DNA from: JAWKTV01 sp041398905
GTDB taxonomy: Bacteria; Planctomycetota; Planctomycetia; Planctomycetales; Planctomycetaceae
Direction of reading: 5' to 3'
Length of the DNA stretch: 64,000 bases
Assembly (NCBI GenBank): GCA_041398905.1
Contig: JAWKTV010000002.1
Coordinates: forward strand, 1-64,000
The position numbers and the translations under genes are program-made. Below, one piece after another: positions 56,820 to 64,000 of the stretch; the stretch's first letter is position 1, and each line of letters begins with the position of its first letter. Below the pieces are notes generated by a model. The model was not told the DNA's origin. It saw only the letters and a list, made by a program, of their open reading frames with translations, and ran no database searches.

Positions 56820-58901
56820 ATGCTTCGAGAGTTACTCGTCACTGCGACTGTTCTGGCGTGCGCTGCGCGAGGCGTGCAAGCCCAGGACCGGGCGGACGTC
56901 ATCGTCTACGGCGCGACGCCGGGCGGCTTCTGCGCCGCGATTGCCGCCGCGCGGGAAGGCGCATCCGTCATTCTGCTGGAGCCGACGGAACACGTTGGGG
57001 CGATGAGCACGGGGGGCCTGAGTCACTGCGACTCGAATCAGATGGTCCGCAGCACACTGATGGGGCTGTTTCACGAATGGCATAGCCGTATCGTGCAAGA
57101 CTACACCGATCGCGGGTTGCCGGCCCCCTATGACCCATCAAAGAAGGATCAGTCCCGCTGGACGTTCGAGCCGCACGTCGCGATGCGGGTGACACGGCAG
57201 ATGCTCGCGGAGGCGGGCGTGCTGGTACTGACGGACCGCGACTTGAAGTCGGTTGTGAAGGAAGGGCCGCGAGTCACCGCGCTGGTGACCAAGAATGGCA
57301 CGTTCAATGCCCGTGTCTTCGTCGATGGCAGTTACGAAGGCGACCTGATGGCGGCTGCGGGTTGTGACTGGACGATCGGACGCGAGGGCCGCGACGCCTA
57401 CGGCGAGTCACTCGCGGGCAAGCAGTACCCCAAACAGCGGATGAACATCAACGGCCTGGACGAGTCAGGTCAACCGCTGCCACTCATCACGACCGCCGAC
57501 CGTGGTCCGGATGAAGCGGGAGATGGGAATGTCATGACTTACAGTTTCCGCCTATGCCTGACGGCTGACGAGAAGAACCGGCTGCCGCTGCCGCCACCGG
57601 CGAACTACGACCCCGCCCGGTTCGAGGTCGTTCGCCGTGCACTCAAGTCGGGTGAACGCCGCATCGGTTTCGACCTGTATCCGCTGCCAGGTAACAAGCT
57701 CGATGGGAACAACTCGATCGGCGGACAGTTCTCCATCGGTCTCGTCGGCGGCGGGACCGACTGGCACACGGCCGACGAAGCGGGTCGACAACGGATCTGG
57801 GAAGCTCACAAACAGTACACGCTGGAGTTCATCCACTTCCTCAAGACCGACCCTGCGGTGCCCGCCGCAATCCGCGACAAGTACACGCCGCTTGGTCTCT
57901 GTCGAGACGAGTTCGCCAGCCATGACCACTTTTCCCCCGCGCTGTACGTGCGGGAGTCCCGCCGCCTGCGGGGACTGTACGTCCTCAGCCAGCGGGACAT
58001 TCTGGAATCGCCCGACAAAAAAGACCCGATCGCAATCTCGTCGTTCCCGATCGATTCGCACGATTGCCAGCGCATCGCCACAGCAGATGGCGGGGTCATC
58101 AACGAAGGGACGATCTTCCCGGTGCGGCGAACCGCCGGGCAAGGTTACGCCTACCATGTCCCCTACCGCGCCGTCGTACCTCGGCGCGAGCAGTGCGACA
58201 ATCTGCTCGTGCCGGTCGCGCTCTCCTGCACGCATGTCGGCATGTCGTCGCTGCGCATCGAAGGAGCGTGGATGGTCATCGGTCAGGGGGCCGGAGTCGC
58301 GGCGGCGATGGTCGCCGACCAGGACATCAGCGTGCAGGAACTGGAGTACGGCGGCCTCCGCACGCGACTGTTGGCGCAGCAGCAGGTGCTCGACTTGCCG
58401 AGTCCCCCTGAACTCCCTCCCACTAACAGCGGAATCGCCGCGAACTCACTGCCGGGGATCGTGCTGGACAATACCCAGGCGACGCTGACGGGGCACTGGG
58501 AACACTCGACCAACTTCAAGCCGTTCATCGGCGATGGCTACGTGTTCGCCGGCGACCCCGAGTCGTTGACCCCCGGCGATGGCTCCGCCGTCGCGACGTT
58601 TCGCTTCAAGGTTCCTCGATCCGGCTCCTATCAACTCTTGATCGCGTACTCGCCACATGAGACCCGCGCGACACAGGTCCCCGTGACAGTCGTCCAAGGT
58701 GCCACACGGCAGACGTTCACTGTCGATCAGACGCGGCCTCTGCCGCGCGAGCAGCCGTTTCGAGCCATCGGTGAAGTGGAACTCACAGCCGATGTCGAGA
58801 CGGTGGTCACCTTGTCGAACCAACAGACGAAGGGCTTCGTGATTCTGGACGCCCTGCAATTGCTGCAGCTCGACAAGCCGAACGCCACCGATTCTGAATA
58901 G
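56820..58901 (+). CDS. Exported FAD-dependent oxidoreductase (xanthan-lyase-like)
   Basis: From ATG 56820 a signal peptide (Val-Thr-Ala-Thr-Val-Leu-Ala-Cys-Ala-Ala) precedes an FAD dinucleotide motif Val-Ile-Val-Tyr-Gly-Ala-Thr-Pro-Gly-Gly-Phe-Cys-Ala-Ala and Glu-Pro-Thr-Glu-His-Val-Gly-Ala-Met. The middle is a typical FAD-dependent family (Pfam FAD_oxidored) domain; the last 130 residues look like the golvesin/xanthan lyase beta domain (Asn-Thr-Gln-Ala-Thr-Leu-Thr-Gly-x-Trp). At 693 residues it fits planctomycete FAD_oxidored proteins with a C-terminal carbohydrate-type domain. The substrate is unknown. Confidence 0.85.
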   Translation: MLRELLVTATVLACAARGVQAQDRADVIVYGATPGGFCAAIAAAREGASVILLEPTEHVGAMSTGGLSHCDSNQMVRSTLMGLFHEWHSRIVQDYTDRGLPAPYDPSKKDQSRWTFEPHVAMRVTRQMLAEAGVLVLTDRDLKSVVKEGPRVTALVTKNGTFNARVFVDGSYEGDLMAAAGCDWTIGREGRDAYGESLAGKQYPKQRMNINGLDESGQPLPLITTADRGPDEAGDGNVMTYSFRLCLTADEKNRLPLPPPANYDPARFEVVRRALKSGERRIGFDLYPLPGNKLDGNNSIGGQFSIGLVGGGTDWHTADEAGRQRIWEAHKQYTLEFIHFLKTDPAVPAAIRDKYTPLGLCRDEFASHDHFSPALYVRESRRLRGLYVLSQRDILESPDKKDPIAISSFPIDSHDCQRIATADGGVINEGTIFPVRRTAGQGYAYHVPYRAVVPRREQCDNLLVPVALSCTHVGMSSLRIEGAWMVIGQGAGVAAAMVADQDISVQELEYGGLRTRLLAQQQVLDLPSPPELPPTNSGIAANSLPGIVLDNTQATLTGHWEHSTNFKPFIGDGYVFAGDPESLTPGDGSAVATFRFKVPRSGSYQLLIAYSPHETRATQVPVTVVQGATRQTFTVDQTRPLPREQPFRAIGEVELTADVETVVTLSNQQTKGFVILDALQLLQLDKPNATDSE

Positions 58902-59089
58902 GCCAGGCGGAGCGAGAAATGGGTCAAGAAAGGTTGTCGGATCGCGGCTCATCGCCGAGCGGATTGCCCACCGCAACACCTCATCAACGTTGATCTTGAG
59001 TCGATTCCCACTTTCTGCGACAACCCCCCCATCGGCGAGCTTTCCCAGGGTGGAAAGTTTGGCCGACTCGTTCTTCCACGCGGTCGAGA

Positions 59090-61447
59090 ATGGATTCTCT
59101 GTCGCCCGAGCTGGCTGATCGGCTGTTGTCGCTGGGGCTGTGTACCCCGGCCGACCTGCAGCGCTGCGCCGCGCGGGTTCGCAGGCTCACTCGTGATCTC
59201 CCCGCCTTTGACAGCGTCTGGCTCGATGCCCTCCAGCAGGCGGGAAAGCTCACGCCGTTTCAGGTGCGGCTGCTCAATGAAGACCCCTCCCGGATCGAAG
59301 TCGGACCGTACCTGCTCGTCGATCGCCTTGGCACCGACGGGCGGCTCACGACCTACACCGCCCGCCAGCCAGGCGGGAAGCAACTCATCGAACTGACGCT
59401 CGTCGGCACCGATGCCATTGCGAAGCCCGGGCTGGCCGAGCGTCTCGACGAAACCATCGTCAGCCTGAGGCCGCTCCGGCACCCCGGGCTGGCGGTCCCC
59501 GAGCGGATGGAACGCGCGACCGACGCGATCGTGCTCGCCTCCCGCCACGAAGCCGGTTCGACCTTGCGGGAGCTGCTTGTCCGCCGCGGCCGCCTCCCGA
59601 TTGATGTCGTCATCGCGATCGCTCGGCAACTCGTCGATTCCCTCACCTTACTGGAGCGGGTTGGCTGCGTACACGGAGATCTGCGTCAACGAAACGTCGT
59701 ACTGACTTCCGATGGCCGGGTCGTCGTCAAGCAGACGGGCGTGCTGGCGGCGATGCACCCCGAACTCTTCATTCAGGCCGATGTGCCCGCTGACTGCTTT
59801 GACGGGACCGCCCCCGAATTGATCGATACCCACCGCCAGCGCAACACCGCCAGCGAAATGTACGCGCTGGGCTGTTTGTTGTGGGAACTGCTCGCGGGTC
59901 GCCCCCCATTTCCGCATGGCGACCCGCTGCACAAGCTGGCGGCTCACCAAGGCCGGGACATTGGTGATGTCCGCCAATGGACTCCCGCCGCCCCCACCGA
60001 ACTGGCGGGGCTGCTGCTGTCACTGACAAGCCGCGAACCTGGCCGACGCCCCCGCAGCTTCGCCGACCTGCAGCAGCGACTGCATCGCTCGAACGGCGCG
60101 GACCGACGGAGAATCCGCCGGTTCGTGGCTTCGTTTCAGTCGGCAGCTCCACGGCTCGCACCGTCGGACGACCGCGCGATCCGCACGGGCCGACAGGTCG
60201 CCTCCGCCGCTGCCATCGTGCTGCTGCTGGGACTGGTTGCCGGCCTGTGGCATGAAGGGACGCGGGCCGAACTGTTGAACATCGCCTCGCAGGTGCGCGG
60301 GTCGACACTGCCGGAGAGCCTGCCCGGGGAGCCAGGCGGCGAAATCGCCGAAGGGTCCGCGTCGACTACGGAGACGAGAACCGCCGAGCTGGACGAGTCC
60401 GACAATCGGGGCGCACGCGGGACGCCGCTGCCACTGCCGCCCGCGTCCGAACCAGGCGTCGTGCGGCTGACCGGTCCTGGTCCCTACTCCGCCTCCGCGC
60501 TGTCCGCCGTCGGGCAACTCCGCGTCGTCGGGGATCCCATCAATCGCCCACTCATCCTTGTCGAAGCCAGTCCCCTCAGCCTCAGCGGCACGCGAGTGAC
60601 GCTGGAAAACGTGCGGATCGTCGCGGCCGACGCTGACGGAGATCCAAGGCCGTTGATCGAAGTCACCGCGCAGGAGTTCGGACTGGTACGGACAACGGTG
60701 CAGGGTCACCGCAGTACCGCGACACGCTCCGCGCCCATGGCGGCCGTCGATCACCCGGCACTCATTCAGTGGCGACCGCTCGATCGCGGCGAAGCGCTCG
60801 GCGGCCGAATCGGCTGCGCCCATGCGGAGTTCTTTGGCACGGGCGATGTCTTCCGCTGCCTCGTTTCTCCGGCTCAGGTGCATCTGGAGAACGTCTTGCA
60901 GGTCGGCGACGGGGCCTTCGTCCGGCTGCCTGACGGCGCGGGCACCGCGGCCACTCGCGTGACCCTCAAGCGGGCCACCCTTCGCAACTCGACGAGTATC
61001 GTCTCCTTGTCGATGGAACCCGCCGCCGCTCCCCGCATACAACTCACCGCTGAGTCGAGCCTGTTCGCCCCGCAGACGTCCGGTGCCCTGATCGAAGTCC
61101 GCACGTCCGGGGACGGGGCAACGGCTCAACAGGCGCTCGACCAGGTACGAATCACTGGCTCCGAGTCGCGGCTGCAAGCGGGAGCCAGCATCGCGATGCA
61201 ACTGGCGGCTGACGGCACCCGACAGCCGCTCGACGACAGCGAGATGTCGATCGAGGGACTGCAGTACGCCGAACTGTCCTTCCGCGGCCCCGCCTCATCG
61301 AACCACGATGACACTCAACTGAACGAGCAACGACTCTCTACACTCCCGCTCGAAGCCTGCGGCTTCGACGCCATCGCATTCGCCGGATCATCGCCCGACA
61401 CTTACAATCGCGAGACCGAGCCCGCACAGACGCCTGTCAACCGCTGA
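59090..61447 (+). CDS. Transmembrane kinase-like protein, probable pseudokinase
   Basis: The 785-residue protein has a small N-terminal helical domain (1-65) often seen before planctomycete Ser/Thr kinases, then a kinase-like domain (about 72-335). It has Val-His-Gly-Asp-Leu-Arg-Gln-Arg-Asn (catalytic loop, H195-N202) and Ala-Pro-Glu (241-243). The VAIK lysine is not found (Leu-Ile-Glu-Leu at 99-102) and the DFG motif is replaced by Lys-Gln-Thr-Gly near 214-217. A membrane helix lies at about 368-386, followed by an extracytoplasmic beta-rich domain (460-785). The missing residues suggest no kinase activity; a signalling scaffold is possible. No frameshift is seen. Confidence 0.75.
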   Translation: MDSLSPELADRLLSLGLCTPADLQRCAARVRRLTRDLPAFDSVWLDALQQAGKLTPFQVRLLNEDPSRIEVGPYLLVDRLGTDGRLTTYTARQPGGKQLIELTLVGTDAIAKPGLAERLDETIVSLRPLRHPGLAVPERMERATDAIVLASRHEAGSTLRELLVRRGRLPIDVVIAIARQLVDSLTLLERVGCVHGDLRQRNVVLTSDGRVVVKQTGVLAAMHPELFIQADVPADCFDGTAPELIDTHRQRNTASEMYALGCLLWELLAGRPPFPHGDPLHKLAAHQGRDIGDVRQWTPAAPTELAGLLLSLTSREPGRRPRSFADLQQRLHRSNGADRRRIRRFVASFQSAAPRLAPSDDRAIRTGRQVASAAAIVLLLGLVAGLWHEGTRAELLNIASQVRGSTLPESLPGEPGGEIAEGSASTTETRTAELDESDNRGARGTPLPLPPASEPGVVRLTGPGPYSASALSAVGQLRVVGDPINRPLILVEASPLSLSGTRVTLENVRIVAADADGDPRPLIEVTAQEFGLVRTTVQGHRSTATRSAPMAAVDHPALIQWRPLDRGEALGGRIGCAHAEFFGTGDVFRCLVSPAQVHLENVLQVGDGAFVRLPDGAGTAATRVTLKRATLRNSTSIVSLSMEPAAAPRIQLTAESSLFAPQTSGALIEVRTSGDGATAQQALDQVRITGSESRLQAGASIAMQLAADGTRQPLDDSEMSIEGLQYAELSFRGPASSNHDDTQLNEQRLSTLPLEACGFDAIAFAGSSPDTYNRETEPAQTPVNR

Positions 61448-61509
61448 CCGTTGATTCACTGGGTCCTCCCGCATCGACTGCCTCGAGACCGAGCGATTAA
61501 AGCCAAGCC

Positions 61510-62424
61510 ATGCCCCCGCCCCGCGACTTCATCGTCACCGACAGCCGGGACGAACTCCGCCGTCATGTTCGGGAGGCACGTCGGCAGGGGAAGTCGGTCG
61601 GCTGTGTGCCGACGATGGGAGCGCTCCATGCCGGGCACATCTCGCTGGCGACGGCGGCGCGCGAGCGGTGCGAATTCAACGTCCTGACGATCTTCGTCAA
61701 CCCAACCCAGTTCGCACCGACGGAAGACCTCTCACGTTACCCCCGGCCGATCGACGCCGACCTCAAGGCCTGCCGCGAGGCGGGGGTCGATCTCGTCTAC
61801 ATGCCCGCCGTCCCCGATCTCTACCCGGCGGACTTCTCGACATGGGTGACGGTCGAAGGCATCTCAGCGGCTTTTGAAGGGGCGAGCCGACCGACGCACT
61901 TTCGCGGCGTGACGACAATCGTCATGAAGCTGTTCCAGCTTGTGCAACCCGACGTCGCCATCTTCGGCGCGAAGGATTACCAGCAGCAGCTCCTCATCCG
62001 CCGCATGGTGCAGGACCTTGATGTCCCGGTCGAAATCGTGACGATGCCGACGGTCCGCGAGCCGGACGGTCTCGCGATGAGCAGCCGGAATGTTTACCTG
62101 TCCGCCGAAGATCGCCGCAGCGCGCTGGCGTTGTCGCGCGGCCTGACCCGCTGCGCCGAGCGGATTCAAGCGGGCGATCAACGTGACGTTGCGAACGTGC
62201 TGCGGGTCGAACAACAGGTGCGAGAAGAGCTGCAGCAGGCCGGGGGCGTGCAGTTGGACTACCTGGCCATCGTCGACGCGGAGACCCTGTCGCCACCTTC
62301 CGCCGCAACGACGCGACTCGTCGCGCTCGTGGCAGCGAAGGTCGGATCAACCCGGCTGATTGACAACCGGGTGATCGATTGGGACGTCGGCGACAATTCG
62401 ACTAAATCAGCCCATACGCCTTGA
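61510..62424 (+). CDS. panC: Pantothenate synthetase
   Basis: A 304-residue enzyme with Val-Pro-Thr-Met-Gly-Ala-Leu-His-Ala-Gly-His (the HxGH nucleotidyl motif), Phe-Val-Asn-Pro-Thr-Gln-Phe, Phe-Gly-Ala-Lys-Asp-Tyr-Gln-Gln and Met-Ser-Ser-Arg-Asn. It joins pantoate and beta-alanine in pantothenate synthesis. The C-terminus overlaps the stop of the convergent dapA by 23 bases. No other pan gene is in the window. Confidence 0.95.
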   Translation: MPPPRDFIVTDSRDELRRHVREARRQGKSVGCVPTMGALHAGHISLATAARERCEFNVLTIFVNPTQFAPTEDLSRYPRPIDADLKACREAGVDLVYMPAVPDLYPADFSTWVTVEGISAAFEGASRPTHFRGVTTIVMKLFQLVQPDVAIFGAKDYQQQLLIRRMVQDLDVPVEIVTMPTVREPDGLAMSSRNVYLSAEDRRSALALSRGLTRCAERIQAGDQRDVANVLRVEQQVREELQQAGGVQLDYLAIVDAETLSPPSAATTRLVALVAAKVGSTRLIDNRVIDWDVGDNSTKSAHTP

Positions 62425-63289
62425 GCGTCGCTTCCAGCTTATGGACGTCCTGCTCGGAGAGCGGCGTCAATGGCAACCGCACTTCGCCGGTGTCTCGTCC
62501 GAGTCGCCGCATCGCCGCCTTCAGCGGGATGGGGTTGGTCGCCAGCGAGAGCATGTCCCGGCACAGCGGGAACAGCTTGTGATGCCACCGCTGAGCCTCG
62601 GAGATGTTCCCCGCGCGGAATGCGGCGATCATCGCCCGGACATCCCCGGGGACGATATTCCCCACCACGGAAACCGCGCCGCTGCCGCCCAGCGACATCA
62701 GCGGCAGCGTCAGGCTGTCGTCGCCGGAGAGCACCGTTAACTCGCTGCCATTGAGGATCTGTGACGCCTGGTCCATCGACCCGGTCGACTCCTTCACGGC
62801 CACGATGTTCGGCACTTCACCGAGCTTGCAAATCGTGTCCGGCTCCATGTTCTTGGCGGTGCGGCCGGGGATGTTGTACAGCACGATCGGAATGTCGACT
62901 GCGGCAGCGATCGCCTCGAAGTGGGCGATGAACCCCTCCTGCATCGGCTTGTTGTAGTAGGGGGCGACCTGCAGCGAGCCGTCGGCCCCCGCCTCCTTCG
63001 CCTTCTTCGTCAGTCGAATCGCCTCCGCCGTGCTGTTCGAGCCAGTACCAGCCATCACCTTCACTCGGCCGGCGGCCTGCTCGCAGACGATCGAAATGAC
63101 CCGCTCGTGTTCGTCATGGCTAAGCGTCGGGCTCTCGCCCGTCGTGCCGCAGGGGCTGACGCACTCCGTCCCCGCCTCGACCTGAAAGTCGACCAGTTTC
63201 CGCAGCGCGGCCTCGTCGACCACTCCATCGCGCAGCGGCGTAATCAAAGCGACAGTCAGACCGGCGAACATCTCTCCCTTCCGGGACAT
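62402..63289 (-). CDS. dapA: 4-hydroxy-tetrahydrodipicolinate synthase
   Basis: A 295-residue class I aldolase. Pro-Cys-Gly-Thr-Thr-Gly-Glu-Ser binds pyruvate, Leu-Tyr-Asn-Ile-Pro-Gly-Arg has the catalytic Tyr, and Val-Ala-Val-Lys-Glu-Ser-Thr-Gly the Schiff-base Lys. This is the best DapA in the window, making the first committed step of lysine and diaminopimelate synthesis. The start at 63289 has GAGG nine bases upstream. Its last 23 bases overlap panC in the opposite direction. The frame is intact, unlike the other family member at 8756-9689. Confidence 0.94.
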   Translation of the reverse strand: MSRKGEMFAGLTVALITPLRDGVVDEAALRKLVDFQVEAGTECVSPCGTTGESPTLSHDEHERVISIVCEQAAGRVKVMAGTGSNSTAEAIRLTKKAKEAGADGSLQVAPYYNKPMQEGFIAHFEAIAAAVDIPIVLYNIPGRTAKNMEPDTICKLGEVPNIVAVKESTGSMDQASQILNGSELTVLSGDDSLTLPLMSLGGSGAVSVVGNIVPGDVRAMIAAFRAGNISEAQRWHHKLFPLCRDMLSLATNPIPLKAAMRRLGRDTGEVRLPLTPLSEQDVHKLEATLKAYGLI

Positions 63290-63418
63290 GGCAGCTACCT
63301 CAGGCATAGGTTCCGTGGAATCGCGCGCGAGTCTAACGGAAGAGGCCAGCAATGTCGCGTGAGAGGGACCACGCTCCGGCAGACGGTTCTGCTCGGCGCG
63401 GCGCTCATTCCTGCGGGT

Positions 63419-64000
63419 TCAGCCCCCCACTGCTGCTTGCAGTTCCCTGCCAGCGAACCAACCAACCGTCTCCCGCAGGCCGGCGTCGATCGCTCGGGAG
63501 GGCTGCCAGCCCAGTACTTCGCCCGCCTTCGTGGCGTCGACAAGACTCGAGCGGATGTCGCCGTCGCGGTGCGGGCCGTGCTCGGGGGCCGGGACATCGC
63601 GGTCGATGCCGCGCTGCTGCAGCTCCGTCCGACACGCCTGGGCGATCATCCGGTTCAGCTCGTTGACGTCCGTCCCAGTCGCGGTGCCGATGTTGAACGC
63701 CGAAGACTTCTCGGGCAGCTCCCGGGTCATCGCCATCAGGTTCGCCCGGGCGACATCACCGACGTACACGTAATCGCGGATATACTTGCCATCGCCGTTG
63801 ATGCGGGTGCCTTCCCCGTTGAGCATCCGCGTGGTGAACACAGCCACCACGCCCGCCTCGCCGTGCGGGTTTTGACGAGGTCCGTAGACGTTGGCGTACC
63901 GCAGGGCGACCGACTGCAGACCGTGCATCTTCGCGAAGAACTGCAGGTACTGCTCGCCGACCCACTTGGTGATGCCGTACGGCGAAATGGGAGCGGCGGC
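63419..64000 (-). CDS. NAD-dependent epimerase/dehydratase (partial, 5' end outside window)
   Basis: The frame is open to the window end and stops at 63419. Reading from the edge it has Ser-Pro-Tyr-Gly-Ile-Thr-Lys (the YxxxK catalytic pair), then Leu-Arg-Tyr-Ala-Asn-Val-Tyr-Gly-Pro-Arg-Gln, Asn-Gly-Asp-Gly-Lys-Tyr-Ile-Arg-Asp-Tyr-Val-Tyr-Val-Gly-Asp-Val-Ala-Arg-Ala and Phe-Asn-Ile-Gly-Thr. These are the extended short-chain dehydrogenase marks of UDP-glucose 4-epimerase-like enzymes. The N-terminal NAD motif lies outside. The exact sugar nucleotide is unknown. Confidence 0.88.
   Translation of the reverse strand, partial: AAAPISPYGITKWVGEQYLQFFAKMHGLQSVALRYANVYGPRQNPHGEAGVVAVFTTRMLNGEGTRINGDGKYIRDYVYVGDVARANLMAMTRELPEKSSAFNIGTATGTDVNELNRMIAQACRTELQQRGIDRDVPAPEHGPHRDGDIRSSLVDATKAGEVLGWQPSRAIDAGLRETVGWFAGRELQAAVGG

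Overview
The window looks like chromosomal DNA of a high-GC planctomycete (order Planctomycetales or close). This is an inference from gene content: a formylglycine sulfatase, a Tat-exported SGNH hydrolase, a xylose-isomerase-like TIM-barrel protein, a sterol-desaturase-type hydroxylase, a VWA membrane protein, an ECF-like sigma factor, a kinase-like protein with a small N-terminal domain, and a xanthan-lyase-like FAD protein. No rRNA, tRNA or CRISPR array was seen.

Layout. 1-2.1 kb: end of a DUF2325-like gene and a NosR-like flavin/Fe-S membrane protein. 2.5-8.4 kb: a Tad pilus locus (Flp pilin, a possible 36-aa peptide, prepilin peptidase, CpaB, secretin, CpaE/TadZ) with hairpins after the pilin, the peptidase and cpaE; the motor genes cpaF/tadB/tadC do not follow. 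8.7-12 kb: DapA-family protein, CutA, cupredoxin-like lipoprotein. 12.5-14.5 kb: an exported outer-membrane-like protein cut short by an IS110-family element with a structured 5' leader, a candidate bridge RNA. 14.5-20.5 kb: PfkB sugar kinase, PpiC-type isomerase, a secreted glycan-type domain protein, an acetyl-xylan-esterase-like hydrolase. 20.5-27 kb: an accessory zone with an IS701/IS4-like element (19-bp terminal repeats), decayed toxin/immunity genes, a prophage head fragment with an ADP-ribosyltransferase toxin domain, a RAYT remnant, palindromic repeats and an S74 chaperone-domain protein.

27-40 kb: cardiolipin synthase, SurE, a cadherin-like membrane protein, LRR and TPR proteins, TIM-barrel protein, SGNH hydrolase, GntP-family permease, DeoC. 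39-47 kb: GltD, GltB and a LysR regulator, all on the minus strand. 47-64 kb: a BRCT-MerR-TPR protein, VWA protein, PurC, sulfatase, fatty acid hydroxylase, aminotransferase, VanZ-like protein, sigma factor, FAD oxidoreductase, pseudokinase-like protein, PanC, DapA, and a truncated NAD-dependent epimerase.

Caution on quality. At least nine otherwise conserved genes (cpaB, secretin, dapA-like, pfkB, ppiC, the secreted protein at 16.9 kb, gntP, gltB, the S74 protein) are broken by one-base indels while the protein sequence continues in another frame. This suggests residual sequencing or assembly errors rather than real decay, so frame calls here should be treated as provisional.
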